Notes: a model not told the origin generated them from the letters alone. DNA of 64,000 nucleotides from Sphingobacterium rhinopitheci (GCF_022627575.1 NZ_JADEYQ010000001.1:124001-188000); one strand, 5' to 3'. Positions 17,988-26,753 are shown, counted from the stretch's first letter. Made by a program: numbers and translations.

Positions 17988-18095
17988 AAAGTAATTTTTA
18001 ACGTTTCTAACAGTAGGATAATCATAATAAAAATTGACGTAATAATTTAACGTATTTTTATATATGGTTACACCATCTTAATCATTTTTTTTTAA

Positions 18096-18103
18096 TATTT
18101 TTG
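18096..18103 (+). promoter_or_regulatory. Candidate -7 promoter element of the mre operon
   Basis: TATTTTTG matches TAnnTTTG and is 32 bases before the mreB start. It follows a T-rich stretch; no clear TTTG is present at -33. Confidence 0.35.
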
Positions 18104-18135
18104 CCTCATATTTAAATAGAATCAGGACTTACTAA

Positions 18136-19158
18136 ATGGGTTTATTCAATTGGTTTACGCAAGAAGTTGCGATTGACTTGGGTACTGCAAATACCCTTAT
18201 AATACATAACGACAAAGTAGTGGTGGACGAGCCCTCTATTGTTGCATTTGACAGAACAACCAATAAAGTTATCGCTATTGGTAAGCAGGCGATGCAAATG
18301 GAAGGTAAAACCCATGATAATATAAGAACTTCTCGCCCATTACGTGATGGTGTTATCGCTGACTTTACTGCAGCAGAGCACTTGATACGAGGAATGGTAA
18401 AATTAGTTAATAATGGAAAATCGTGGTTCTTTCCTTCATTACGTATGGTAGTATGTATTCCTTCGGGAATTACAGAGGTTGAAAAACGTGCTGTACGTGA
18501 CTCTGCTGAGATTGCAGGTGCGAAGGAAGTATATTTAATTCACGAACCAATGGCTGCTGCTGTAGGTATCGGAATTGATGTAGAAGAGCCTGTAGGAAAT
18601 ATGATCATCGATATTGGTGGTGGTACCACTGAAATCGCTGTTATTGCCCTTTCAGGTATTGTTTGTGATCAATCTATACGTGTAGCTGGAGATAATTTTG
18701 ACGCTGATATCGTTCAATATATCCGTCGTCAACATAATATCATGATTGGTGATCGTACAGCAGAGAAGATCAAAATTCAAGTCGGCGCAGCACTTCCCGA
18801 ATTACAAGAGCCACCTGAAGATTTTGCTGTTCAAGGAAGAGATTTAATGACAGGTATCCCGAAGCAAATCACTGTTTCTTATACTGAAATTGCTCATTGC
18901 TTGGATAAGTCTATTTCTAAAATTGAAGAAGCTATTTTAAAAGCATTAGAAATTACACCTCCGGAATTATCAGCAGATATCTATCAAACGGGTATTTACC
19001 TTACTGGTGGCGGAGCATTATTAAGAGGACTTGACAAACGTATTCAAGCAAAAACAAAATTACCCGTTCATATTGCTGAAGATCCACTTCGTGCTGTTGT
19101 TCGTGGTACAGGAATTGCTTTAAAAAATATCGGAAGATTCAAATTCCTTATGCAATAA
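18136..19158 (+). CDS. mreB: Rod-shape-determining actin MreB
   Basis: The 340-residue protein is a canonical MreB. It shows phosphate loop 1 in VAIDLGTANTLI (about 11-22), the second phosphate loop DIGGGTTEIAV (about 160-170) and the adenosine motif LTGGGALLRGLDKRI (about 298-312). It forms ATP-dependent filaments under the inner membrane that guide lateral wall synthesis. It begins the elongasome cluster with mreC, mreD, the class B PBP and rodA downstream in the same direction. A strong hairpin directly behind it suggests that it is made in excess of the others. Confidence 0.97.
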   Translation: MGLFNWFTQEVAIDLGTANTLIIHNDKVVVDEPSIVAFDRTTNKVIAIGKQAMQMEGKTHDNIRTSRPLRDGVIADFTAAEHLIRGMVKLVNNGKSWFFPSLRMVVCIPSGITEVEKRAVRDSAEIAGAKEVYLIHEPMAAAVGIGIDVEEPVGNMIIDIGGGTTEIAVIALSGIVCDQSIRVAGDNFDADIVQYIRRQHNIMIGDRTAEKIKIQVGAALPELQEPPEDFAVQGRDLMTGIPKQITVSYTEIAHCLDKSISKIEEAILKALEITPPELSADIYQTGIYLTGGGALLRGLDKRIQAKTKLPVHIAEDPLRAVVRGTGIALKNIGRFKFLMQ

Positions 19159-19179
19159 AAAAGAAATAAATAACGTTTT

Positions 19180-19219
19180 AATACGCGATATAGAAAAATA
19201 TTTTTCTATATCGCGTATT
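19180..19219 (+). terminator. Perfect 19-bp hairpin between mreB and mreC
   Basis: AATACGCGATATAG plus five A (19180-19198) pairs with 19201-19219 without any mismatch across a nominal 2-nt TA centre. A T-rich stretch follows only loosely (TTTGTTAAT). It can work as a partial terminator or as an mRNA 3-prime end stabiliser after mreB. Confidence 0.7.
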
Positions 19220-19252
19220 TGTTAATAACAAATACAACAACTATAGTAGTTT

Positions 19253-20092
19253 ATGAAAAACCTATGGCTCTTCTTTGTACGATTTAATGCCTTTTTTTGG
19301 TTTTTATTGTTTTTCACCTTTTCTATAGTTTTAGTAATCCGTAACAATAATTACCAGCAATCAGCTTTTATTAATTCGTCAAATATTTTTGTTGGCACAC
19401 TATACACAAAATTTAACTCGTGGCAAGAGTATATCAATCTTTCGAAAGATAATGAGCTATTAACAGCAGAAAATGCAGCACTTAGACAGCGTTTGCAATT
19501 TTTTGAAGATTCAGACTCTACTGTTATGCCTGCAATAAAATTAACAATGGATGAAGCTCAGTATGAATTTATTCCTGCAAATGTTATTAATAATAGTATA
19601 AGCCAAAAAAACAACTTTATCACACTAAATAAAGGTATAAAAGACGGTATCGAGCCTAATATGGGCGTTATCTCTTCGAATGGTGTAGTTGGTACAGTTT
19701 TAAAAGTATCAGAAAATTTTTGTACTGTTACCTCTTTATTAAATTCAGCAACAAAGATTTCGGTAAGTCTAGATAGTACGAGTGAGACTTTTGGTTCATT
19801 GGTATGGGGTAATAATATAGACTCTAGATATGCTATGGTAAAAGATATACCTAATCATATTAAAGCTTATGTTGGACAACCCCTATTTACATCAGGATAT
19901 TCAACTAAATTTCCCAAAGGAATTAAGGTTGGTCATATCTTAGAAACTGATTTGACATCAGGAGGTTCGTTCAAAGATATGCGTGTATTATTGACTACTA
20001 ATTTTTCTAATTTAACGCATGTATATATCGTTAAAGACAAATTAGCTAAAGAAAAAATAGAATTAGAATCCTCAAATAATAACAATGGCTAA
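19253..20092 (+). CDS. mreC: Rod-shape-determining protein MreC
   Basis: The 279-residue protein has a short cytoplasmic start, one membrane helix (about 9-29), a coiled coil (about 50-85, with ELLTAENAALRQRLQFF) and the two beta-barrel domains of MreC. ITLNKGIKDGIEPNMGVISSNGVVGTV (about 121-148) is the most typical part. It links the MreB filament with the periplasmic wall enzymes. It starts 95 bases after mreB, behind a hairpin, and overlaps mreD by eight bases. Confidence 0.94.
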   Translation: MKNLWLFFVRFNAFFWFLLFFTFSIVLVIRNNNYQQSAFINSSNIFVGTLYTKFNSWQEYINLSKDNELLTAENAALRQRLQFFEDSDSTVMPAIKLTMDEAQYEFIPANVINNSISQKNNFITLNKGIKDGIEPNMGVISSNGVVGTVLKVSENFCTVTSLLNSATKISVSLDSTSETFGSLVWGNNIDSRYAMVKDIPNHIKAYVGQPLFTSGYSTKFPKGIKVGHILETDLTSGGSFKDMRVLLTTNFSNLTHVYIVKDKLAKEKIELESSNNNNG

Positions 20093-20612
20093 AATTATTA
20101 TTTTCAACATAATACGCTTCATATTACTAGTTATCTTACAAGTAGCACTATTAAAAAATGTAAGCTATTACAATATAGCCACACCATTTCCCTACATATT
20201 ATGTATCTTACTGCTACCTTTAGGTATATCAAATTTAACACTATTTACATTAGCGTTTCTGACAGGTATAACTATCGATGCTTTCTATGATAGTGTAGGT
20301 GTACATACTGCTGCATGTGTAGCATTAGCTTACTTTAGAATATTTTTTCTAAACATTACTTTAGAGGTTGACCAAAGAGATTCATTCCAGACACCTAGCT
20401 GGGGAAATATGAAATTCAAATGGTATAGTACCTATATTCTATTGGCTACTTTAGTACAGCATATCGTTTTATTTACTATAGAAATATTTTCGTTCGAGAA
20501 TATTTTACAAACATTAATTAGAGCATTATTAAGTACTATATTTACTATTGCTATTATCTTTGTTATTAGTTTACTTACATATTCTGGTAAAAATAAAATA
20601 CCTAACAATTAG
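20085..20612 (+). CDS. mreD: Rod-shape-determining protein MreD
   Basis: The 175-residue protein is very hydrophobic with five or six predicted membrane helices and no soluble domain. Sequence is weakly conserved in this family, but size, topology, the central segment FLTGITIDAFYDSVGVHTAA and the position between mreC and the class B PBP identify it. It is part of the elongasome complex. The start lies inside the end of mreC and its stop is two bases before the PBP start, so the operon is tightly coupled. Confidence 0.92.
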   Translation: MAKIIIFNIIRFILLVILQVALLKNVSYYNIATPFPYILCILLLPLGISNLTLFTLAFLTGITIDAFYDSVGVHTAACVALAYFRIFFLNITLEVDQRDSFQTPSWGNMKFKWYSTYILLATLVQHIVLFTIEIFSFENILQTLIRALLSTIFTIAIIFVISLLTYSGKNKIPNN

Positions 20613-20614
20613 AA

Positions 20615-22561
20615 ATGAATAGTTTTTTTGAACGAAAGTATATTATTCAAGGTATATTCATTGCGATTGCTTTATTAATTATAGCACGGTTGTTTTATTT
20701 ACAAATAATAGATAATTCGTATATCTTATCTGCAAATAATAATGTCCTTCGCAAAGTAATTGTATACCCTGCTAGAGGTGTTGTTTTAGATCGACATGGT
20801 CAGGTATTAGTTCAAAATGAACCTGTTTACGATATCTTAGTTACTCCACGCGAAGTAAAAAATATTGACACATTATTTTTGTGTCAATTATTAGATATTA
20901 ATAAAGAAGAATTTGATAAAAGGCTAAAAAAAGCACGCGACCATTCTCCATATAGAGCATCCACCTTTGAGAAATTATTGGATGTAAAAACATTTGCCAA
21001 ATTCCAAGAGCATCTTGATAAATTCTCAGGCTTTCAAGCACAACCGAGAACCATTAGACATTATCCAGATAGTATTGCGGCACACTTTTTAGGATATATA
21101 CAAGAAGTCCAAGAGAAGGATATAGAAAAATCAAATGGGTTTTATCGCTCAGGAGATTATATCGGAGCTTCAGGTGTCGAACGATCTTACGAAGAATTGA
21201 TTAGAGGTACTCGTGGTATAAAAAACCAGATGGTAGATGCTTTTAGTAGACCTAAAGGTATATTTATGGATGGCAAATATGATACTCTTGCTGTTTCAGG
21301 CGATGGACTAGTTTCTTCTTTGGACAAGAATTTACAAATGTTAGCAGAGAAGCTAATGAAGAATAAATTGGGATCCATTGTCGCTATTGAACCAGCAACT
21401 GGTGAAATATTAACTTATGTAAGTAGTCCAGGCTATGATCCTAATATGATGGTCGGTAGACAAAGAGGTAATAATTATATGAAATTATTGAACGATCCTA
21501 ATCGCCCTCTTTTCAATAGACCAATAGCAGCCTCTTACCCGCCGGGATCTGTATTTAAGGTTGTTGCTGCACTAACAGCACAGCAAGCAGGAGTTATCAA
21601 TCCACAAACAGTGTTCAACTGTCCGGGTGGCTATTATGTAAACGGTGCACGTATGCGCTGTACACATGTCGATGGCCCGACAGATTTAATCAAATCGATC
21701 CAAAAGTCATGTAATACGTATTATGGTTATGTATATGCAAGAATGTTAGATTCAAGAGGTATTTCTACCCCTGAAGCATACAGCCTTTGGAGAGAAGGAT
21801 TGACAAAATTTGGCTTAGGAAATCCGTTAGGAATTGATTTACCGGGCGAGAAAGGCGGTGGAATATATACAGCAGAGCAATACACCAAAAAATTTGGTAG
21901 TGCCAAATGGAAATCTACGTACAATATCTCTAATTCAATTGGCCAAGGAGAAATCGGAATTACCCCGCTTCAAATGGCAAATATAATGGCTATTGTTGCG
22001 AATAGAGGGTTTTATTACAGACCACATCTAATAAAGGGAATCGGTGAAAAACAAATTGTTAAAAAAGAATATACAGAAAAACTTTTTGCCGGTGTAGATG
22101 CTAAGCACTATGAACCTGTAATAGAAGGAATGAGCCGAGTAGTAAATATGCCTGGAGGTACTGGTTATTCTGTAAAAATAAACGGCATTGAAATGTGTGG
22201 AAAAACAGGTACCGTACAAAATGCACATGGAGAAAATCACGCTGTATTTTTTGCTTTTGCTCCACGTGTTAATCCTAAGATTGCAATTGCTGTCTTCGTT
22301 GAAAATGCAGGTTATGGCGGTACATGGGCTGGACCTATAGCGAGTATGCTGACCGAACAATATCTACGTGATACAATTACTTTACCAAAGCATCTTCAAG
22401 ATCGTATATACAATGGCTATTTATTACCCAAAGTAGAGAAGAAAAAGGAAGAGGTAAAGAAAGAAGATAATAAAATAGATAGTTCAAAAACTAATAATCA
22501 GATTGCTATTGCAAATAAGAAAAAAGAATTAGTAGTACACCATAGCCAAATTGTAAGATAA
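20615..22561 (+). CDS. mrdA: Penicillin-binding protein 2 (elongasome transpeptidase)
   Basis: The 648-residue protein has a single N-terminal membrane helix (about 10-28), a dimerisation domain (from about 50, with RGVVLDRHGQVLVQNEP) and a C-terminal transpeptidase domain. The active-site motifs are S312-V-F-K315, S365-C-N367 and K530-T-G-T533. It cross-links peptidoglycan during side-wall growth and pairs with the glycosyltransferase RodA encoded next. The last 45 residues are a Lys/Glu-rich, disordered tail. Its stop overlaps the rodA start by one base. Confidence 0.96.
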   Translation: MNSFFERKYIIQGIFIAIALLIIARLFYLQIIDNSYILSANNNVLRKVIVYPARGVVLDRHGQVLVQNEPVYDILVTPREVKNIDTLFLCQLLDINKEEFDKRLKKARDHSPYRASTFEKLLDVKTFAKFQEHLDKFSGFQAQPRTIRHYPDSIAAHFLGYIQEVQEKDIEKSNGFYRSGDYIGASGVERSYEELIRGTRGIKNQMVDAFSRPKGIFMDGKYDTLAVSGDGLVSSLDKNLQMLAEKLMKNKLGSIVAIEPATGEILTYVSSPGYDPNMMVGRQRGNNYMKLLNDPNRPLFNRPIAASYPPGSVFKVVAALTAQQAGVINPQTVFNCPGGYYVNGARMRCTHVDGPTDLIKSIQKSCNTYYGYVYARMLDSRGISTPEAYSLWREGLTKFGLGNPLGIDLPGEKGGGIYTAEQYTKKFGSAKWKSTYNISNSIGQGEIGITPLQMANIMAIVANRGFYYRPHLIKGIGEKQIVKKEYTEKLFAGVDAKHYEPVIEGMSRVVNMPGGTGYSVKINGIEMCGKTGTVQNAHGENHAVFFAFAPRVNPKIAIAVFVENAGYGGTWAGPIASMLTEQYLRDTITLPKHLQDRIYNGYLLPKVEKKKEEVKKEDNKIDSSKTNNQIAIANKKKELVVHHSQIVR

Positions 22562-23835
22562 TGAATAATCAAAATAATAGCTTCTTTGGAAGAATTGATT
22601 GGATTACCATCGCTTTATGGCTAGCTTTATGTATTATTGGCTTGTTCAACATCCATGCTGCAGTATTTAATCCAGAACACCCTGGCTTATTCAACATGGA
22701 AACCAATTATGGTAAGCAATCAATTTATATTTTCACAGCCATAATTATTGGTTTTAGCATATTAATTATTGATCAGCGTTTTTTTATTTCTGCAGCGCCG
22801 ATCATTTATTTTATTGTTGTATTACTATTAATTACAGTACTTATTGTAGGTCGAAATGTCGGTGGAAATCAAGCATGGATACCTATCGGTAGCTTTAGAC
22901 TGCAACCGTCCGAATTTGCAAAACTAGCGACATGCTTACTTCTTGCTGTATACTTAAACTCACAATCTAGTAAAACACCCAATATGCAATCCTTATTAAT
23001 AGGCTGTTGCATCGTTTTATTTCCGGTATTTTTGGTTATGCTACAACCGGATACAGGTTCTGCTTTAGCCTTTTTTTCCTTAATCTTTGTATTCTATAGA
23101 GAAGGATATGTAAGCACAAAATTTATGGTCTTTGGTGGTTTAGCTATAGTATTATTTGTGCTCGCTTTATTAGTTCCTAACGAGTGGATATTAATTATCT
23201 CGTTAACATTGATAGCAACAATATCCATATACCTTAACAGGCAAAAAAGAAAGCATATAATCAATATATCCGTCCTATTTTTAGCCTCAATAATTTATGT
23301 TTTATCGGTAGATTTTGTTTACGAAAATGTATTACAATCACATCAACGGAATCGTATAGATATAATCTTAGGGAAAATGGATGACCCACGAGGTCAAGGT
23401 TATAATTTAAACCAATCTAAAATAGCTATTGGTTCAGGACAATTATTTGGAAAAGGCTATTTGCAAGGTACACAAACAAAATATAACTTCGTTCCCGAGC
23501 AAAGTACTGATTTTATTTTCTGTACGATTGGCGAAGAATGGGGGTTTGTAGGATCAGTAACCTTAATAGGGATCTATATATTTCTTCTACTAAGGATCAT
23601 CAATATTGCAGAGCGACAACGAACGACATTTGCTCGCGTTTATGCTTATGGTGTAGCTTCTATATTATTCTTTCACTTTTTTATTAATATAGGAATGACT
23701 ATTGGTATTGTTCCTGTTATTGGTATCCCGCTACCATTTATTAGCTATGGGGGATCGTCGTTATGGAGTTTCACTATACTCCTATTCTTATTGTTAAGAT
23801 TTGACTCCGCAAGAAAAGGAATAAATCAAAACTAA
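22561..23835 (+). CDS. rodA: Peptidoglycan glycosyltransferase RodA (SEDS family)
   Basis: The 424-residue protein has about ten membrane helices and typical SEDS landmarks: GGNQAWIPIGSFRLQPSEFAKL (about 101-122), the DTGSALAF loop (about 165-172), the long periplasmic loop with GQGYNLNQSKIAIGSGQLFGKGY (about 279-301) and the final GIPLPFISYGGSSLWS. It polymerises lipid II during cell elongation. A hydrophobic stretch around 185-240 seems longer than in shorter relatives. It is the last gene of the operon and is followed by a strong bidirectional terminator. Confidence 0.95.
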   Translation: MNNQNNSFFGRIDWITIALWLALCIIGLFNIHAAVFNPEHPGLFNMETNYGKQSIYIFTAIIIGFSILIIDQRFFISAAPIIYFIVVLLLITVLIVGRNVGGNQAWIPIGSFRLQPSEFAKLATCLLLAVYLNSQSSKTPNMQSLLIGCCIVLFPVFLVMLQPDTGSALAFFSLIFVFYREGYVSTKFMVFGGLAIVLFVLALLVPNEWILIISLTLIATISIYLNRQKRKHIINISVLFLASIIYVLSVDFVYENVLQSHQRNRIDIILGKMDDPRGQGYNLNQSKIAIGSGQLFGKGYLQGTQTKYNFVPEQSTDFIFCTIGEEWGFVGSVTLIGIYIFLLLRIINIAERQRTTFARVYAYGVASILFFHFFINIGMTIGIVPVIGIPLPFISYGGSSLWSFTILLFLLLRFDSARKGINQN

Positions 23836-23842
23836 ATTAAAA

Positions 23843-23884
23843 TGCGCTACTTTTTAAAATCGTTAGATCCTAAAAAGTAGCGCA
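23843..23884. terminator. Bidirectional terminator between rodA and the phosphorylase gene
   Basis: A perfect 14-bp stem (23843-23856 with 23871-23884, core TGCGCTACTTTTTA) with a 14-nt loop lies between two convergent genes. The minus-strand side continues into TTTTAATTTAG, a usable U-rich tail. Confidence 0.8.
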
Positions 23885-23903
23885 CAAAATATAAATATTT
23901 TTA

Positions 23904-24758
23904 TTAAAATCTATCCAATATATAACGAATAGCGCCATCAACAACCTGTTGTGGATTGTCACTAAATTCTTCTTTTACACGCGATGCGAGAATCGCATTT
24001 ATGGATATAGCATGATGGCCAAACATATTCGATAGAGCATATATCCCTGCAGTTTCCATCTCTAAGTTAGTTATCTGACGGCCATCGACCACGAATGAAT
24101 TTGCCTTTTGAATCAGATTGGGATATACATTATGTGAACGCACACATCTACCTTGAGGGCCATAAAAACCAGGTGCTGTCATCGTAATCCCTTTAGGTAG
24201 ATCCTGAGCAAACTGTTTTAACAATTTTTCACTTGCTCTGCCTACATAGGGACGGAAGGATAAAGATGAAAACTGCTCATCGATAGCTTCCTTTATACGT
24301 TCTTCTTGATCTGTATAAGATTTAATATAATATTGCATTAAAGCATCAAAGCCTATTGCATACTCACTAGCCAATATAGCTCCTATAGGAAGATTGGGTT
24401 GAATAGCTCCTGAAGTACCAATACGAATGATATCTACGGATTTAAGATTTTCTTTTAATGTTTTTGTTGCAAAATCTACATTGACCAAGGCATCTATTTC
24501 ATTCAATACAATATCAATATTATCAGTACCTATTCCGGTAGATATCACAGAGATACGCTTACCTCTCAATGTACCGGTATGCGTTATAAACTCGCGCTTT
24601 CCTTTCTTAATATCTACAGAGTCAAAATATTGGGACACCAAGCCTACACGATCTGGATCTCCAACGAATATAATGGTATCTGCTAAATCTTCTGGGCGAA
24701 GATTCAAATGGTAAATACTACCATCTGGATTTATAATTAATTCAGAATCTGCAATCAT
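23904..24758 (-). CDS. Nucleoside phosphorylase, uridine phosphorylase-like
   Basis: The 284-residue protein belongs to the PNP/UDP phosphorylase family. It has FVGDPDRVGLVSQYFD (about 30-45) with the phosphate-binding Gly-Asp-x-x-Arg, the motif STGIGTDNIDIVLNEI (about 73-88) and RIGTSGAIQP (about 111-120), followed by the ribose-binding NLEMETAGIYAL (about 232-243) with the Met-Glu pair. It would split nucleosides with phosphate for salvage, most likely uridine, but specificity is uncertain. It overlaps the YigZ gene by four bases (ATGA) and is the last of a three-gene minus-strand operon. Confidence 0.88.
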   Translation of the reverse strand: MIADSELIINPDGSIYHLNLRPEDLADTIIFVGDPDRVGLVSQYFDSVDIKKGKREFITHTGTLRGKRISVISTGIGTDNIDIVLNEIDALVNVDFATKTLKENLKSVDIIRIGTSGAIQPNLPIGAILASEYAIGFDALMQYYIKSYTDQEERIKEAIDEQFSSLSFRPYVGRASEKLLKQFAQDLPKGITMTAPGFYGPQGRCVRSHNVYPNLIQKANSFVVDGRQITNLEMETAGIYALSNMFGHHAISINAILASRVKEEFSDNPQQVVDGAIRYILDRF

Positions 24759-25372
24759 ATAGTAGTTATATATTTCGTCTTTACACCTTCTATTTTATCA
24801 AATTTGCCAATAACAGTATTAACTTGCTGCTTACGCATTTCCACTTTAATAACGCAATTATTATCAAATTGTTGTTCTGATACCAGTATATTTTCATCCT
24901 TAATAATTCGCATGACATCATTCATCTGTAGATAATCAAAAGCTACAGCATATATATCATTGACTGTTTTTTCTACTATAGCAGCATTTTCTAAAGCGTC
25001 TAAAGTAGCCATTTTATAGGCATTGATTAATCCTGGTACGCCCAATAAAGTACCTCCAAAATAACGAACCACAACCACAAGGATATTCGTAATATCTTTG
25101 GAAAGTAAAACATTTAAAATAGGACGACCTGCAGTACCAGATGGTTCACCATCATCATTAACACGAAAAACAGTACGATCAGGGCTCAATCGGTAAGCCC
25201 AACAGTGATGTCTAGCTTTGGGGTGTAAAGCTTTAAGCTCGGCAATAATATCCTTAATTTTAGATTCATCACGAAAAGGATAAGCATAGGCAATAAATTT
25301 ACTCCCCTTATCTCTAAAAATTCCCTCCGATGACTCTTCGACTGTTGAATACGTATCTTCAAATAAACTCAC
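24755..25372 (-). CDS. YigZ/IMPACT family protein
   Basis: The 205-residue protein has an N-terminal UPF0029/IMPACT domain (about 1-125) with SKFIAYAYPF, HHCWAYRL, NDDGEPSGTAGRPIL (about 75-89) and RYFGGTLLGVPGLINAY (about 104-120), and a C-terminal DUF1949 domain (about 135-200). Length is typical. Its role is not firmly known; relatives are linked to translation stress through the Gcn1-Gcn2 path in eukaryotes. The gene overlaps both neighbours by four bases, so the operon is tightly coupled. Confidence 0.92.
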   Translation of the reverse strand: MSLFEDTYSTVEESSEGIFRDKGSKFIAYAYPFRDESKIKDIIAELKALHPKARHHCWAYRLSPDRTVFRVNDDGEPSGTAGRPILNVLLSKDITNILVVVVRYFGGTLLGVPGLINAYKMATLDALENAAIVEKTVNDIYAVAFDYLQMNDVMRIIKDENILVSEQQFDNNCVIKVEMRKQQVNTVIGKFDKIEGVKTKYITTI

Positions 25373-26226
25373 AGATATGTAATTATAATTATTGAAACAA
25401 TAGCCAAAATTAACCCAATAAGATTGATTTTACTTAATTTTTCTTTAAATAACAAAATACCTACAAACGTGCCTAAAACTATAACACCAATATTCATCGT
25501 CGTAAATACGATAGATGGATTATCCGGTAAAGCACGATGGGCCTTCATATAAAAGAAAATATTGGAAAAATTAAATACCCCCAAAATAATACCCCATACA
25601 ATAGCAGATCTATCAAAATACTCTCTTTTGACTAAAATCTTCCACAATAGCAATAATAACGCAAAGCATAAAGCACCAATAAAAACAATAAACATGGACG
25701 TTATATAAGGAATTTCCTTGTGTTGCGCGATCTGCTTAAATAGAATATCTATAATCCCCATTCCTACAAATACTATAGCAGGAAAATAGAAACTTCCCTT
25801 TTTGGATTGTCCCGATGATTGTCCCCAAGAAATAGAACATATAACCGCTATTAGTCCTACAGATATACCTATAGCAGTATTCACAGTTAGCTTTTCATGG
25901 AATAATAAGAAAGATGCTAAGAGCGGAATAAATAATGACATCCGTTGAGCAACGTCAGTTTTTACGATTCCACTATATTTAATGGCTAAAGCAATAAAAA
26001 TAAACAGACTTGGCAAAAGAACTATTAGTGGTACATACAACTGAATAGGCAATCGGTCTATAGCAATATCAGAAAATGAAGGTTGAAATAAAAAATAAGT
26101 CAAAAGCACAGTACTAGGATAGTTCCACAGCACCATTTGCTGTACATCGATCTCCCGCTTACGCGCAATCTTAATAAGAACAGCCACTATAATACTGCAA
26201 AAAACACTTAAAATTACATACAACAT
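25369..26226 (-). CDS. EamA/DMT family transporter
   Basis: The 285-residue protein has about ten predicted membrane helices in two EamA repeats (about 5-130 and 150-285), each ending in a segment of the type GISVGLIAVI or GLILAIVSIIII. PIVFTTMNIGVIVLGTFVGILLFKEKLSKIN matches the second repeat end. It is an inner-membrane carrier for a metabolite or nucleoside-type compound; the substrate cannot be read from the sequence. It is the first gene of the operon, and its start borders the long AT-rich gap before the pheA operon, which is transcribed the other way. Confidence 0.85.
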   Translation of the reverse strand: MLYVILSVFCSIIVAVLIKIARKREIDVQQMVLWNYPSTVLLTYFLFQPSFSDIAIDRLPIQLYVPLIVLLPSLFIFIALAIKYSGIVKTDVAQRMSLFIPLLASFLLFHEKLTVNTAIGISVGLIAVICSISWGQSSGQSKKGSFYFPAIVFVGMGIIDILFKQIAQHKEIPYITSMFIVFIGALCFALLLLLWKILVKREYFDRSAIVWGIILGVFNFSNIFFYMKAHRALPDNPSIVFTTMNIGVIVLGTFVGILLFKEKLSKINLIGLILAIVSIIIITYL

Positions 26227-26556
26227 ATCTTATATCTTTACCTCCGACAATAGTACAAAAAAAATATACATTAATAAAATGCTAAAAAAATCACTGAAAA
26301 ATAGGATATATAAAGGCTAAATATTTGATTAAAAAAATCATTAAAAAAACATAAAAAAATAGCATATATTCATATTAAAAAAACACCATTAAAAACACAG
26401 TAAAAACAACAAAACCACATTTAAACGCATTAAAACACTATTTAATAAAAAAATACATACTATTTTACGGTAAAAAATAAGGATAAAAAAAATACAAAAT
26501 AAACACTATTTTTAACGCAAAAAACAACATCTTTTTTCAATTATTTTAAAAATAAT
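26227..26556. other. A-tract-rich divergent intergenic region
   Basis: About 330 bases made almost only of A and T, with no reading frame. Many A-runs of five to seven bases occur, for example at 26284, 26331, 26343, 26353, 26377, 26391 and 26402, several of them 10 to 12 bases apart. Such spacing favours DNA bending. The stretch ends at the pheA promoter. Confidence 0.6.
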
Positions 26557-26587
26557 TTTGATTTAATATATCAATAGTATACCTTTG
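26557..26587 (+). promoter_or_regulatory. Promoter of the pheA leader and operon
   Basis: TTTG at 26557-26560 and TACCTTTG at 26580-26587 are separated by 19 bases. This matches the Bacteroidota primary sigma consensus (TTTG, 19-21 nt, TAnnTTTG) at every fixed position. Transcription should start near 26592, a dozen bases before the leader ORF. Confidence 0.85.
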
Positions 26588-26605
26588 ATTTATCAAAACA
26601 GGAAC

Positions 26606-26671
26606 ATGAATAACTTTTCGACATATAATTTTTATTATTTCTTTTATTTTAACAATAAAAGCAAGGACTAA
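26606..26671 (+). CDS. Phe/Tyr-rich leader peptide of the pheA operon (PheL-like)
   Basis: This 21-codon ORF starts with ATG at 26606 just after AGGAAC and ends with TAA at 26669. Residues 4-15 read FSTYNFYYFFYF: five Phe and four Tyr within twelve codons, far above chance. It lies between a consensus promoter and an intrinsic terminator that precedes pheA. By analogy with pheL of enteric bacteria, ribosome stalling at these codons when charged Phe- or Tyr-tRNA is scarce should let transcription pass the terminator. The 3-prime part of the Phe/Tyr codons also forms a hairpin (26641-26661). The peptide itself probably has no other job. Confidence 0.85.
   Translation: MNNFSTYNFYYFFYFNNKSKD
26641..26661 (+). 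promoter_or_regulatory. Leader hairpin inside the Phe/Tyr codons
   Basis: CTTTTATT (26641-26648) pairs perfectly with AATAAAAG (26654-26661) over a 5-nt loop. It covers the last aromatic codons of the leader ORF, where the 1:2 pause hairpin of an attenuator is expected. A second small hairpin, AGTTAA with TTAACT, follows at 26678-26692. Confidence 0.55.
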
Positions 26672-26704
26672 TTGTACAGTTAAAAGTTAACTAGTAAAAT
26701 ATAC

Positions 26705-26738
26705 AAAAGGTCCGGATTTGAAATCAGGGCCTTTTTTT
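26705..26738 (+). terminator. Attenuator terminator before pheA
   Basis: A 9-bp stem (26705-26713 with 26727-26735, one G-U pair) continues after a G/A mismatch into four more pairs around a TGA loop. Seven T follow at 26732-26738. The pheA start is 15 bases further on, so this terminator controls entry into the whole operon. Confidence 0.85.
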
Positions 26739-26753
26739 GTTAAAAAACAAACT

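Noticed and set aside
22028..22360. 110-codon minus-strand frame inside the PBP2 gene
   Set aside because: Antisense to the transpeptidase active-site region; no promoter or ribosome site, and the product is of low quality.
26718..26753. Longer pheA start at TTG 26718
   Set aside because: The extra codons lie inside the terminator stem and T-run, and the family starts at the MSIKIAIQG position.
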